Numbered from the stretch's first letter, positions 32,853 to 46,751 are shown. The stretch: 64,000 bases of DNA from Aquilaria yunnanensis (GCA_039654915.1 CM077597.1:80726001-80790000); one strand, 5' to 3'. Made by a program: numbers and translations. Notes: generated by a model not told the origin, from the letters alone.

Positions 32853-34045
32853 TCACAATTCGAATAATTTGATTTATGAAAAAAAGAATACCATAAGTAC
32901 ATAATATAATCTCAGTTGCAATAACAAAATAAATTTTGAAAGAAAGAAGAGGATGACCATATGGTTGCACGAAATGGAGCTTAGGAGGAGCTACTGAAGG
33001 TTAGAAAACAAAGAAATGGGAATTCAGAATGGTCGAGTTGAGGCAACAAAGTTCTTTTAGGAACTAGGGAGAGACGGTAATAGGCTATTGGGTCAATTAG
33101 GAAAGGGGGAATTAAGTGGGCTGAGTAATAGTTTAAAGTGGGACCGGGCTAGGTAAGGACTTAGATTGGTCGAATTGGACTTAGTTGGTCTGGAGTAATT
33201 TTTACTGGATATAAATTTCAAAAATTACAACTGCACCGTATACTAATCAGTTCCAAAATTTCTAAAACTGAAGCGTAACTGAAATTTAAGAAACCGCAAT
33301 ATTCTTTGATTTAGTGTGGATTGGTTTGCTCGGTTTTGCATGGTGGCCGATTTTGATAAGCACCCTTAGATGCACAATGACATTATAAACAAGCAGGAAT
33401 AGGAAACTATGTCAAACTCAACAATTGCCTTCATATCTTCCATTTTCTCTAACATGTACAAAGCTGTTATTTTTTTTAATTTATCTGTGTAATCAGTATT
33501 TGATTTAACCTTCCCAACAAAATTTCTATGTCATAGGCATAGACAAATGGAGATACATGGCTCCAACATTAAGCTTAGACTCAATTTTATTCTCCTAAAT
33601 CTTTACTTATAAATATAACTCTTGGCCAACTCATATGATAACTGAAGCTTGGGTTCATGAATGGCATCTGAGCATTAGAAGGCAAAATAGGGTGCTTTCC
33701 AATCATGTCCTTATATAATTTCTGATGCAAAACAACTCTTTTGAGATTCAAGAATGTATTAGATCTGGTACACTTGGATTTGTGTTGCCTAATGCCAAAA
33801 TCACTTGGTAGTGCTTGGTACTTTGGCATTCTTAGATGATTATTCTTGAAAGACATGAGCATATACGCTAAAAATTAAAAAAAAAATCAGGTATTATATG
33901 TTTTCAAGCAGTTTCTAACCCTAGTCAGAAGGCAAACCTATAAGAATTGAAATTCATTTGAATAAACAACATCAGGTGTTAGATGCTTTTAATAAACTTC
34001 TAAGTTAAATGGCTTAACTGGGGGGATGAACAAGATTTTGAACCC
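32853..34045. other. Right flank of the retrotransposon, no gene recognised
   Basis: This is the continuation of the pre-insertion sequence. A 91-codon minus-strand frame at 33587-33862 has no recognisable domain. Nothing else can be supported. Confidence 0.5.
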
Positions 34046-35210
34046 ATGGAGCAAGAGATAGAGAGAGAGCCAGAAAGAGTAAGAAAGAAAGCTGGTGGGG
34101 CGATGTTGCAGGTCAGATATGAGGGGACACAGGTAAGCTTGGATCTAAGGATGACTGGGGGAATCTTGGTCAGGTGGCAACTACTTTTTTCTCAAACTTC
34201 CCAGACGACTGGCCAGACAGCGATCTCCACAAAGTGTTTGAGAGGTATGGAATAGTAGCAGATGTTTACGTCTCTCCAAGAAAATCAAAGTCAGGACATG
34301 GATTTGGCTTCGCTAAATTCGCCTCAAGAGAATCACCTATGGATTCGGAGAAGAAGTTAAAACCAGATCTGGATAGGTTCCTACAAACTGAGAGTATATG
34401 TGGCTAGACATGAAAGAAGGAGACCAAGAAAGAGTGTGGAAGCAACAAAACCACACCCTACCTCAGTTTCTGGCTGTGAGCCCCAGAAGAGATCAGAACC
34501 TCCGAGGAGTTTCCGTGATGCAGGACGAAAAATGTGGAGTCTAATGATGTTGATTGGGCAAGAATCGAATATAATTCAAATGCTGTGCCATTGGTTCCAC
34601 AAGAAGTGTGGAACTTCTTGATGCTCTCTTGTGGGGAGAGATTGTTGAAGCTGATCATAAAACCTCGAACAGGACAAATCTTAAGTTTGGCCGAGTCCTG
34701 ATCCAACCATCGTATTACCACAGAATTCAGACCAAAATGGGGTTTTATCAATATGCTGGCTGGAGTATCCAAGAAGAAAACTCACAAGAAAAGAGCAGAC
34801 TTTGCATTACAAAAATGCAGCCAAAGGAGCTCGAGTTTTGGTCTAGCCTCTGATGAAATTCTTTAGGACAGTAATATTGCCTTCAGGAACAATGCTATTC
34901 TAATTAATAAAACAAACGAGGAGCGTGTTCCAAGCGTTAAGACTTCTGAGCTGGTTCATTTCAGCCAGTTACAGGCAATTTTGTAGGGAGGCGAACGTCA
35001 GAGATGGAAATGATCTGCTGCAGGAAAAGGAGATTCCAGGTACGAATGAATCTGATTAGCTTTAAAATAAGGGGAATTGGAAGGAAAGGGAAGAAAACTT
35101 TGGTCCGAGACATGGTGAGGAGGCACAAAAGCAGATTTCTTGATGCTGCAAGAGACAAAATCAGCTGCTGTATCATTTTCTACAGCTAGACCTTTGTGGA
35201 TAAACAATAA
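34046..35210 (+). pseudogene. LINE (L1-type) remnant: ORF1 with RRM, then the start of ORF2
   Basis: 34174-34350 encodes an RNA-recognition motif (TTFFSNFPDDWPDSDLHKVF, then an RNP1-like GHGFGFAKF) of the kind found in ORF1 of plant LINEs. 34600-34720 continues with a LWGEIVEADHKTSN...GRVLIQ phrase in another frame. Near 35046, MNLISFKIRGIGRKGKK resembles the N-terminus of the LINE endonuclease (ORF2), and LMLQETK-like residues follow after a frame change near 35140. The endonuclease and reverse transcriptase bodies are missing, and stops and frame changes break what remains. It is a dead 3'-incomplete fragment. Confidence 0.7.
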
Positions 35211-36289
35211 TTTAGATTATGTTGACTTGAAAGCCGATAGTCTATCTAGTAATTTGCTAAGCATCTGCATTGGGATAAAGAATCCTTTTCCAAAACTAGT
35301 AGATGTATACGTGTATTGTATGTGAATTAAATACTAAATTATTTTTTGCTCAAATAACTATAATTTTAATTATTTTATTCAAAATAAATAATTGAAATAA
35401 TGATTGTATTTTTTTGGTTTAGATATATTTCTTATTAATTTTTCTATCTCTTATTTAGTAGCTTTTTTATTATAGGATTTCATCACAACTATCCTCATTT
35501 GCGTTATTCATTATAATAGATAGCTCATTGTATTATATTTTTGTTTAATATAAATAACAACAACAACAATAATATAATGTAGAATATGCTATAGGTAATA
35601 TTTGTTATAAAAAAAATAGATGGAAGTTTTTTTTTTTTGTGATGGTAGAGTGCTTATAAAATTACTTTTATCAGTATAAAATTTAAAAATGATATTCAAT
35701 CTAGGCTAATTTTTGTGTGCGCCTAGCTTATTTACATCTATGTCATTATGACATTTTTTCTTTTATAATTACAAGTTTACTATTATTTAAACCTATTCTG
35801 TTTTTTTTTTGGTCATTTCTTGATCTAGCTTTGCCTCGAGAATTAGTTGCTCTATTTCTTCCTCTAGCTTTGCCTAGAGACTTGCTGGTTGCCTCGATCA
35901 TTCTTCGTTTGTTTAAATCTTATACAATGTGTATAACTTTTTTTTTGTTTCTTGTTTTTAGTTTCATTTAATCAATTTATGTTATGGTCGTACACTTTGC
36001 TTTTTTTTTTTAACTCGTGTTTTTGGCAAATCTGAGTTTCAGAACTCTTATTTTGTCAGATTATAGTTTTTGTGAGTGGATTTCGATCTTAGTTTTCTTT
36101 TTTTCTCTGTTGTTGAAGGAAGTGTTTGCTTGTGGGGTGTAATGGATCTAGATTTGAATGTTTCTTCTCGTCGGTCATCTGACATTCTTTGCTCTGTTAA
36201 CTTAGGTACAAATGAGTTCTTGATATTTATTTGTGTTTCGTTTGTGTAGATCATATTTGGATTGTCTTTTCATGTTAGATTTTTTTTTA
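35211..36289. other. AT-rich spacer, no gene recognised
   Basis: No domain-bearing frame. A short internal repeat, TAGCTTTGCCT(C/A)GAGA, occurs twice near 35828 and 35867. Otherwise nothing. Confidence 0.5.
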
Positions 36290-37238
36290 TGTGAAAAAAA
36301 GAACAAATAATGCCTTATAAAAGAACAAACATATCATTCTGAAAGAACAAACACTAAAAGACAAGAGAACAAAAAGTGTATGGAAATAGGGTCATGTATA
36401 AGAAAAAACAGTGTCTTCTATAAAAACAAACACTTAAGTAATAAAAAATAAACATGTAAAAGAAAGAACAAACAATGTCTTCTAAAAGAACAAACATGTC
36501 ATTCTAAAATAATAAACATCAGAAGACAAAAGAAAAAAAAGGTTACAGAAACAAGGTCATATATAAGAACAAAAAGTGCTTTTTATAAGAACAAATATTT
36601 AAGCAACAAAAAATAAATATGTAAAAGAAAGAACAAACAATGTCTTTTAAAAAAACAAACATATAGACAAGAAAAAACAAACATTGCCTTCTAAAAGAAC
36701 CAACATGCCATAAGTATAAATACCAAAACACAAAAGAATAAGTAATTTATGCAATGTACGAAAATGTAAAAGAATAAACATGCTATTCTAGAAGAACAAA
36801 CAAGGCTTTCTAAGAGAACAGAAAACAAACACATCATAAAAAAAGATAAGCAGTACCTCATCAAAAGAATAAACACTTAAGTAACAAAGAACAAACAATG
36901 ACTTCTAAAAGAACAAACACGAAGACAAAAAAGAACAATCAATGTCTTCTTAAATAATAGACAATGTCTTCTAAAAGAACAAACATACCCTTGTAAAAGA
37001 GCAAACATGAAAGGACAAAAGAACAAGTGGTATATTCTATAAGAACAAACACATGAGTAACAAAGAACAAATAATGTCTTCTAAAAGAATAAACAGACAC
37101 TTCTAAAAAAATAAATACCAAAGAAAAAAAGAACATTAGCTCATGATCTTGTAATAGCATAAGCTAAAATAAAAAGCACGGATAAAAAAAATGAGATCTA
37201 AGAAAGACAAGCAATGCCTCCTCAAAAGAACAAACACA
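36290..37238. repeat. Degenerate minisatellite of AAAAGAACAAAC phrases
   Basis: AAAAGAACAAACA-like words recur every ~20-40 bp, separated by ATGTCTTCT, ATGCCATTCT or ACTTAAGTAACAAAG words. The pattern is mirrored as repetitive hydrophobic frames on the minus strand, which are artefacts. The CACTA element inserted into this array; AAAAGAACAAAAC resumes near 53377. Confidence 0.8.
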
Positions 37239-37645
37239 CACTACTAAAAAATGGGGTTTTACTAACGTGCATAATTACCAACGGCCTAGCCGTTGGTAAA
37301 TACCAACGTGTACAACCGTTGGTAACACATTCCAACGTGCACGCGTTGGTGAAATTTGATTTCGAAATGGGCCTAAATTTTAGGCTTTCTTACCAACGCG
37401 TTACCCGTTGGTAATAATGTAAATAGCAGTGAGGCTTTTTTCCAACGGCCATAGACGTTGGTAAATACCAATGGGCTTAACCATTGGTGATTTTCCAACG
37501 TGCAGCTGTTGATGGCCCAATTTTGTACTTTTTGGGTTTTCAGTCTGGGCTTCGTTTACCAACGGCTAACCGTTGGTAGATTCTACACTAAACGGTGCGT
37601 ATCATTTTATTTTTTTCCAACGGCTAGGCCGTTGGAAAAGGCGTT
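37239..37645. repeat. CACTA left terminal and subterminal repeats
   Basis: After the terminal CACTACTAAAAA come many copies of ACCAACG and CGTTGGTA, often as palindromes such as ACCAACGGCCTAGCCGTTGG near 37289. In this superfamily such subterminal motifs are the binding sites of the TNPA protein. Confidence 0.88.
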
Positions 37646-38820
37646 TTAAAACCTGTCTTCCTCATCCAGCCATTTCACTGTGCAACATTCGGCGTTTCGC
37701 GTAAGTGTTTCGAGGTCCGCTGCTGAGGTCTCCATTGCCATCGATGGAGCATCTATAGCTGGGAAACACATCGTTTAGTCCTCGATTTGACAGATCTTGT
37801 TAGGATTCGAACGTTTATACGGTTATTTATACGGTTACGCATCCATTTTCATTTTCAAAGAAATTTTCGCTTTTTAATCGTTCCTGCACCCTCGATTTCT
37901 TCAGATCGTAGCTCCATTTGTTGCGTTGAAGGGTTCCCCTGCCTGATTCGTCCGATTCTGAAGTTGTTGGAGGTTAGTTCTTTTTTAATCGAAATGTTGC
38001 TGAAAAAAGAAAAAGAGTTTCGTGACTGCTGGGAAAAAAAATGCATTTCCTTATTTTATGTCCTATGAAATTGTTATGTTTGTGCCTATTGTTCAAATAT
38101 AGTTATGGTTTTGTGCAATTAATTTCTGTTAATTAATTTGCAAATCTAATAGTGTTAAAATTAAGTCAAGAAAAGACTAAAATTTACTTCAAAGGTTCTG
38201 AATAGGGGACAAAGTTAGGAATGTTCATAACAATGAAATTTCAAGAAAATCAATGTTTTTTAGATATATGGGAGTACTCATCAGTTTGAGTAATTTGAAA
38301 GATGAAGGACAATGATACTTTGATAAATAAAATTACTAGCAAAGTAAATGTTTGCAGAGCAAAGTTTCCCTCTCACATAGGAATATGGCAGTTAATCCTA
38401 ATATGTCATTCATGGTCTTACAATTTCTTAATGTCAGTCTTTGTTCTACTAAATAAGATTATTAAAAAGTGGAGATAAAATATAGAAACTTTTCTAGGAG
38501 AGAAAAGACAACTTCTTAATATCAACCTTTGATCACTTGGAGTTAAGTGACTATTCCTAAAAAAGAATAATGGTTATGAGTCAAGTAGCTCCAGGTTTGG
38601 AATTAGGCTTTAATTTTAAGGTTGCTTTGTGCCATTCACACGAAAAAAAAATTACTTTACGGGTTAAATAAGTTAGTAGCTATCACTTGAATGGAGAGAT
38701 AAGTTCGCAAAAGTTAGCTCCAGGGTGTTGTCAATTGCTTATGACTCTATGAGAATGGAAGGACAAGTGGTGTTGTAAGCTGTGTTTGGAATCATTAGTT
38801 TCCCCTAAACATTGTTAAAC
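37646..38820. other. CACTA interior, no gene recognised
   Basis: A G/C-richer stretch at about 37660-37980 could be an untranslated leader or first exon of the transposase transcript. Its 93-codon frame (37787-38068) has no recognisable domain. The remainder to 38820 is AT-rich. Confidence 0.4.
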
Positions 38821-38829
38821 TTTTAGAAA

Positions 38830-39020
38830 TCAATGCAAGGTGGATTGTCGATCCATATGAGAATAAAGCCATGTGGCCTATCTTTGGCTTACAAATGTGA
38901 TTTATGTGGGAAGGAAGATGACACCTTAAAGCATGTTTTTGTGAATTACGTGTTCTCTTGACAAGTATGGGCCAAAGTGTTAAGCTTACTACAAATTAAA
39001 CAAATGAAAAAGGATGTATA
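38830..39020 (+). pseudogene. Scrap of a LINE reverse-transcriptase zinc-binding tail
   Basis: A short frame reads CDLCGKEDDTLKHVFVNYVF followed, after a stop, by QVWAKV. This is the CxxC...H...C...W pattern of the zinc-binding region at the end of plant non-LTR reverse transcriptases. Upstream and downstream frames are destroyed. It predates or entered the CACTA element. Confidence 0.6.
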
Positions 39021-42000
39021 AAATTGAAGATGTTTGTATAGAGAGCTGAGGGATATGCGTAACATCAAGTGGGTAAAAACGCTGGTTATATGGCAATGAT
39101 TTATCATATTTGGATGAAGAGGTAGTTAAAAATATTCAAACTGATTTATCTATTAGATTATATATGATTCCTTTGTCATGTTTGTTGACGTCTAGCTAGT
39201 GTAAATGTGTGTTCAAAGCTTATTGATTTATTTTTAGAGACTTGTACCCCAGTTATGCTTGACTATATTTTTTCTGAGGTATAACATATATATGATGTTT
39301 TTCTCAATGAATATGTATAAGTGTTTCACATAATATGTGAAAATATCTGGAGCAATGTGTAGGTAATTTAATAATTTGTTTTCATACAAAGATTAAGAAT
39401 TAGAAAATTATTTTTATATTATTTTGACTTTTACCCATAATTTTTTACACGTAAACAAAGAAATTCAGAGAAAGTTAATATTAAAATGATAGTTTGAATG
39501 ATGATATGATAAAACAATTTACTAAATCTGAAAGTATTTCAAAGATTTGTTGTTTGAAAAAAAAAATTTTATGGAGTAAGAAATACATAAATTTTGGGTT
39601 AATAAGGGCTTTTAAAGTTTTAACCAAGACTTCTTTTGTATTGTGGACCAAAACTATAATACATGAAGTATTTGTACGATTCCAAAAGACACATTTGTTC
39701 AAATAATTTTTCATACAAATTATATTTATAGAAAAAACTGTGTTAAAAAATCTTATGACTTTAAAATTAAGTTATGATTAATTCAAATATTTTTAAAAAA
39801 TGAAATGTTTCCAAGTTGTTAGTAACCAATTTGGTAAATAAAATGCACATGACATAAGTCTAAGGCGGTTCATTTAGATTAATATTCCAACATATCGAAT
39901 TCATCCCTTGACTATAACGCGCTAAAATTTGCATTTCTTAAAATACAAAAACTTGAAATTTTTGTCTTTTTGTATTTATTGGAAGACAATAATAAAAATA
40001 CCAACGTGGCTGATCCTAAAGTTCGAAGATCAAAAGATATAATCATAATTAGAGGACATTATTACGTAATTAGGATCCAATTTAATTACCAACGCTGATT
40101 GTTTATTTCATTTATTTTTTACAATATTCTTTAGATCGTAATTAGTTGACTTAATTTTAGTTTGAGTGATTTAGTGTTGGGGTTTACTAACAATAATAAA
40201 ATAATAATAATAATACTAATATTTATTATTATTTTTTGTACCCAATAATATAAACATAATAATAGTAATAATAATAATTAGTAATAGTAGATAGTAGTAG
40301 AAGTAAGTTAGAAAATAATAATAATGAAATTTTGTTAGTGATAGTTGAAATAATATTCATAATAATATTACGTCCAAATAATACAAATAATAATAATTAT
40401 AATAATACTAATAATAATAATAGTTATAATTATAATAATAATAACAATAATGAAACTAATAATAATCTTTTTAAAGTATTTTGTTTAAAATACGCGTGTA
40501 GATTAACGTTTCTTTGTTTCATTTTCAGAAATTTCTTATATTACCAGGATTTTAAGTTTTTTCCTCCTTTTTTTCAGTTCCTCCCTGCATCTGTGAGCCC
40601 GAAGACGTACCCGTTGTTTTTCCTCTCCGTTCGAAGTCGTTCGAGGTAAGTTTCTATTTTTTTTTCCTTTCGAATTGAAAACGGGATTTTTTAAGGGAAA
40701 TTGTTTTTAATTATTAATATTGATAATAAAACTTATGTGTTGTCACTGTGGTTTGAACATAGTTGTTGGTATTTGAATATGCAATTTATGTTAATTATTT
40801 GTTATCTGTGGATAGTTTTTCTGATGGATTAGAGTGAATATGTAATTTCTTTGTGCGTTGTATAGATTATTTTATGGAATGATTATTAGTATAAGTTGAT
40901 GGTAATAGGTATAGTTATGGTTTAGTTGGAGTGATTTAGTATAAATGGTTAGATTATGTCATGGTGTAATAATAATAATAATAATTATTATAATAAAACC
41001 ATGTTGCAATAATATGACAATAATAATGCAGAAAAATACCAACATTAATTTGGAGACCAATAGAGAAATAATAAAAATTTTAGGTATTAAGAGTTTAACA
41101 ATTAACTGTGGAAAAGTTAAGAAAAAAAGTCTTATTTCACTGAAAAAAATAATTAAACCATGGTGACCAATATTTTAGTTTAGAAAATAAGACATTAAAA
41201 AAAAATAACCAAGGAATTAAACAAAAACACTATAATTTATTAAACTTAGGGTCTAATATCAGAAATGAAAATAATATAGGGACTGGAAATGTGTTTCACA
41301 AAAAAGAAAAGTGAAAGCAGGAGAATAGCGAAATCGACAATCAAAAAGATATTTTCATTCGAAAATGTCACCAACCTTCCAAAAGAAGCAACCAAACCCA
41401 ACTGATAGACATAAACTTAACACTATAAACCCTATACCTAAATCTAAACTCTAATAGACATAAACTTAGACCCAAATCTTATCACTAATTTTAACTTTAC
41501 CATAAACCCTAAATAAAAAATCTGAACCCTAATCCCCATAAACCCAAGACTCTAACCTTAACATTAACCTTAACTATAAACTCTTACTCCAAATCATAAA
41601 CCCTCAAACTCTAACCTTAAAACCCTAAACCATAAAGTATTAACGCGCAGTTTTAACAATGTTCCTAAACATTAACTTTTTTTATTCATAACCTTTTTTA
41701 CTTAGTAAAGCCTATATGTAATAAAATATAATGAAGAAAATATGGAATTTAAATACTAAGAACAATAAGAATAATAAGAACAATAAGAACAATAATTACC
41801 GTACGTTAATCATAAGAACAATAAGATTGAGAATAAACTTTGTTTATCTAACAATTTTTTAAGTTACTTACGTAAACATTAATGAACTTTTGTTATTTTT
41901 ATTAACTCAATATTAAACTTCACTACGTATATCATTTAATAGATTGAGGTGCTTATGATTACGAACAGATTTTGTTTGTAATGAAATCCGCCCATAGTTG

Positions 42001-42103
42001 GATGTATAGTAACCGTTTCTTGCCTGGCCGAACGGGTTACACACAATAGTGGGAGTCCGGGGTCAATGAATTTATATCATTTGCTGTCTCTCACCCTGAA
42101 ACT
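39021..42103. other. CACTA interior: AT-rich and low-complexity sequence
   Basis: No coding region recognised. Contains an (AAT)n-rich stretch at about 40195-40465, another ATA-rich run near 40968-40997, and AACCCTAA-like words spread over 41420-41635. The reading frames at 40332-40649 and 40945-41166 are products of this low complexity. Confidence 0.55.
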
Positions 42104-45100
42104 ATGAGCGGGTTATGCATTCGCTGTCCTTGTCGGAAATGTAAGAATTTGCGGTTTCAACAATCTGATGAGGTCAGAGTTCATCTATACAAATGGGGGT
42201 TTAAGCCTTTTTACTTGAATTGGACTGCTCATGGTGAGCCATTTAATGAAGCATCAGATACTGATCCGGGTGTGGGTGGGTTTGATCAGTTTGACCAGGG
42301 GAGTTCAATGAATCCATATGAAAGGATGGTATTAGATGCCGTTGCCCCTAGTTACTCATAAATTTCGGAAGCCAATGTTGCAGAGCCGAATGAAAATACA
42401 AATTTTTTTTTTAATCTTTTGAATTCAGCGTCAACTCCTTTATGGGATGGGTGCGAAAATCATTCTGAGTTATCTGCTGTTGTCCGTCTTCTCAACTTTA
42501 AGTCTGAGTATCACATGTCATGAGCATTTTTTAATGGCATTGCCCAACTGATGAAGGAGACTCAACCAACAGATAGTAAGATGCCATCAAATTGGTATGA
42601 AACTAAGAAATTAGTTTCGTAGTTGGGTCTGTCTCACGAGAAGATTGACGTCTGTGTAAATGATTGTATGTTGTTCTGGCAAGATGACAGTAGTGTGCGT
42701 ATTTGTAAATACTGTGGAGCTGAGAGATATATGCCGAAAAAGGGAGGTCGTGGTAAAGATCGACTGAGAAAAACCATGCATTATTTACCACTAAGCCCTC
42801 ATCTGCAACGTTTATTTGCGTCGTTGTCAATAGCTGAGCAGATGAGGTGGCATAAGGAGCAAACACAAGTCCCAGGTGTTATAAAACATCCATCAGATGG
42901 CGAAGCTTGGAAACATTTTGATTAGACCTACCCATGGTTTGGTTCGGAAGCACGAAATGTCAGATTGGGGTTATGTACCGATAGATTTACACCTTTTGGA
43001 CCATCTGGGAAACAATACTTTTGTTGGCCTGTGATCGTTACTCCGTATAATTTGCCCCCTTAGATGTGCATGAAAAAACCCTATATGTTCATTTCGTTGC
43101 TGATTCCAGGTTCACGTAGCCCAAATCATAAGATTGATGTTTATCTACAACCTCTAATAGACGAGCTACGGTATCTGTGGTTTGATGACGTTGAAACATG
43201 GGATGTGTCATTGAAACAAAATTTTATTCTGCGAGCAGCATTAATATGGACCATAAATGACTTTCCGGCTTATGGCATGCTATCAGGGTGGATGACACAT
43301 GGGCGATTGTCTTGCCCTATTTGTATGGGCGAAAGTAAGGCATTTCAACTTAAGTATGGCGGGAAATTTTCATTTTTCGACTGTCATCGGCAATTTCTTA
43401 CCCGGAACCACCCATATAGAAAGAATTGTACTTGCTTTAAGAAGGGGAAATCAGAGAAGTCATTGCCTCCTCCGCGTTTATCAGGTGAAGATATATTTGA
43501 AAGAATCTCATGGATTCCATCAGTTGGTAACAATGGGCCACAACATCGCTCGTGCGATTATGGGAAATACATAATTGGAAGAAGTGAAGCATTTTCTGGG
43601 AGTTACCATATTGGGCCACGAACTTAATACGACATAATCTTGATGTTATGCATATTGAGAAGAACGTGTTTGAGAATATATGGAATACTGTGATGGATGT
43701 TAAGAACAAAACGAAAGATAATGTGAAAGCACGGAAGGACCTGGAAATTTATTGTAATCGGCCAGAGTTAAACATGGTTCCACTTGATGATGGTCGTTCC
43801 TTTAAACCAAAGGCGAGGTTCACATTTGATGTTAACCAAAGGCAAGATGTGATCGCTTGGGTAAAATCTTTACGACTCCCTGATGGATATGCCTCGAATC
43901 TTGGGAGATGTGTTGATACAGCTGGTTGCAATATGTATGGCATGAAGAGTCATGATTGCCATGTTATGATTCAAAGACTTCTCCCCATTGCCCTCGAAGC
44001 ACTACCCGAGAATATTTGGAAGCCATTAACGGAGTTAAGCCTATTTTTTAGAGACTTGTGCTCTCCATAGCTGCATGAAAATCACTTGTTTGCATTGGAG
44101 GCCAATATTCCAATTATAATTTGTAAGCTTGAGAGAATTTTTCCTCCAGGGTTTTTTGATGTCATGGAGCATCTCCCAGTTCACTTGCCATTTGAAGCAA
44201 GGGTTGGATGACCTGTTCAGTACCGATGGATGTATAAATTTGAGCGGTGCATGCATGACCTAAAAATGAAGGTTTCTAATACTGCTCATGTTGAGGGATC
44301 GATATGTGAAGCATACCTTATAGAGGATACTTCCATTTTTTACTCTCATTACTTTGAATCCCACGTTCCTTCCATGATGAACCGAGTACCGAGAAATGAT
44401 GATGGTGGTCCTGTCCCATGTAATGGTGACTTGTGGTCCATATTCACCTTTCCGGGACGGCCGTATGGTGCATGCCGATATAGATTCCTCACGGACGATG
44501 AACTCAGACTTGCAACCACATACGTTCTTCTAAACTGTGCTGAGATCAGGCCATATCTAAAGTAAGTCATCGTTCATGAAAAGGCATTCCAACTTTGAAT
44601 ATGTTGAAATTCAGGACTACTCATCAACCAAAACTAACATATTTTCATTTTTTCTGTTATTGGCCACAGTATGTTTGTGGACATGGTTAGGGAAACTGCA
44701 CCCGAGATAACAATGTCTGAGATGGACATACACATTGAAAACAATTTTTCAACCTGGCTCTGACACTATGTACATGTGCTTTTAGTCAGTATGTGTTGCA
44801 ACATGTTAAGTTATAAAAGTCTCCATATATATTGTCCTAAATTGAAAATGTTTTACATAGGTTGATGACCCAGGTAACAATATTGTCGATAACATCTTGT
44901 GGGATGTTACATGTGGGCCCTCACATCGGGTTCAGACATGGCCGGTTTATTTCACAAATGGGTACAAGTTTCACATAAGTGAATGGGGGAAGGACAAATC
45001 GACATTTAATAGTGGAGTCTGCATACCCAGCATGGGTGCAAACGAAGTTGAATGTGATTTTTATGGTATATTAGAAGAAGTCATTCAACTCGAATATCCG

Positions 45101-45595
45101 GGCTTTCCACATAAGAATGTTGTCTTGTTTAGGTGCAACTGGTTTGACCCAACACCTGAACGTGGAACTCGAATGCATAAATAGTTTGTGTTAGTTGAGA
45201 TCCGGAATAGCCTCAGATATCAGAAGTTTGATCCTTTCATTCTAGCATTACAGGCTGACCAAGTTTACTACACACAATATCCGAGTAAGTCACATGAAAG
45301 AAACGGGTGGTCAGTTGTTATGAAGATAAAACCTCAATGGATAATACAGTATGCAATTCTGGACAAGGATGACGTGTATCAAGACAGTGGATCCGTGAAT
45401 TGTCAAGGAATTGAAGATGACCCAGTTAAGGAGTTAGCTGACCCGGGTGTGGGTGATGATATTGAAGAAGATGTACTTGAGGAGAGGGGATCTAATGGCG
45501 AGACAGAGGATGAGGAGGAGTTTATATCCGATGACAGTGACACTGAAGAGTCTGAGGAGTTTGACGAGAATGAAAGCAGTGGGTCAAATGAATGA
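42104..45595 (+). pseudogene. TNPD: TNPD-type CACTA transposase (Transposase_21, DUF4218, DUF4216), inactivated
   Basis: The reading order matches CACTA TNPD. 42104-42360 is an N-terminal zinc-binding part (CIRCPCRKCKN). 42623-43620 is the tnp2 core, with RNVRLGLCTDRFTPFG, YMFISLLIPGSRSPNHKIDV, and W(M)THGRLSCPICMG. 43648-44070 contains MHIEKNVFENIWNTVMD and LPENIWKPLTELSLFF. 44230-44565 matches a DUF4218-like region. 44897-45590 carries a DUF4216-like part (NVVLFRCNWFDPTPERGTR) ending in an acidic tail. In-frame stops lie at 42359, 42521, 42620, 42923, 43061 and 44068, and the frame changes near 43590-43630. The protein is therefore not made intact. Confidence 0.92.
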
Positions 45596-46751
45596 TTAGA
45601 TAACATGTACTAGGAATAATGATAACCTGTCATTTCTAATGTGTAGAAAATATTTGGTAAATTTATGTACCCCTAATACTCCACAATATATGTCAGTCAA
45701 TATATGTTATGTTTAGTTTACCTACTTAGCTAATAATAAATGTAGATGCCTCGTAAAAGGGATAACACCTATAAACGCCGACCTGGGAAAGGACCATTTG
45801 CGCAATTTAAGGAGGTAATGGAGCCAATACTTAATGAACGACATAGGATGGGTTCTTCATCCCGGGCACAAGAGGGTGTCGGTGTAGAGATGCAGGACAC
45901 AACAGTGCCAGCGACGCACGTCTACTCACATGAGCACCGATCTGACGGCGGTGGAGGCACGCCATCTGGACATGGATCTGGTGCGCACCACGTTAGGCAC
46001 CCCATAGTGACGACTCATCCCTCAGATGATGATATACATATTGATGACATCCCATCATCGATGTCACAGACAGCAGGCCGATCGCGGATGAGGATATCCC
46101 CACATGGTAACACGTAAGTGATAAATACTAGACACACGTATTAATAATAGTAAGAGTAATTACTTTACATGGAATCATCAACAAGTAAGAAATACTAACA
46201 ATTTGAACGTCGCAGATTCATTCCAGCTACAGCGACACGATTAGTGACACCATGTTTCACCACACATTTCAAACCCCTATTTTGATTAGTCCTCCGTCTC
46301 TCCATCAGACCTGCAGCAATGATGGCGTGTTTTTGAGGTATAACAATAATATTACTATGATAATGATGTAATAATGTTATAAGATTAAGAATTTTTTTTT
46401 TCCATTCTAATAGTTTAAACATATTAACCTGTACAGAGGAGCTGTGAGTGGGATCCGATACACCATAATGAGATGTATCGGGTGTGGAATATCTTGAGAG
46501 CACAGCATTATAGAAGCATGATGTCAGAAATTCGACATGTGAAATATCCTGTTAAACGTCGAGCAAAGGCAAACTTTATATCAGATGCTGCATATGCGAA
46601 AATGGAGGCATATTGGGCGAGTCCTGAGTTCATTCAAAAGTCCGCTAGGTTCAAGGCAATGCGAGCAACAGTGACTGACAAGGATTCACAGTCTAGCTCT
46701 TGCAGCGCGACATATGCAGGGGGATCTATCTCGATGTCTGCACATCGAGAG

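Noticed and set aside
36543..37160. Hydrophobic minus-strand frames suggesting a membrane protein
   Set aside because: They are translations of the AAAAGAACAAAC minisatellite and share its repetitive phrase. No start context or domain supports a gene.
41395..41650. Interstitial telomere repeat (CCCTAAA-like words)
   Set aside because: The words are scattered and irregular with no run of perfect heptamers. This is better described as AT-rich low complexity within the CACTA element.
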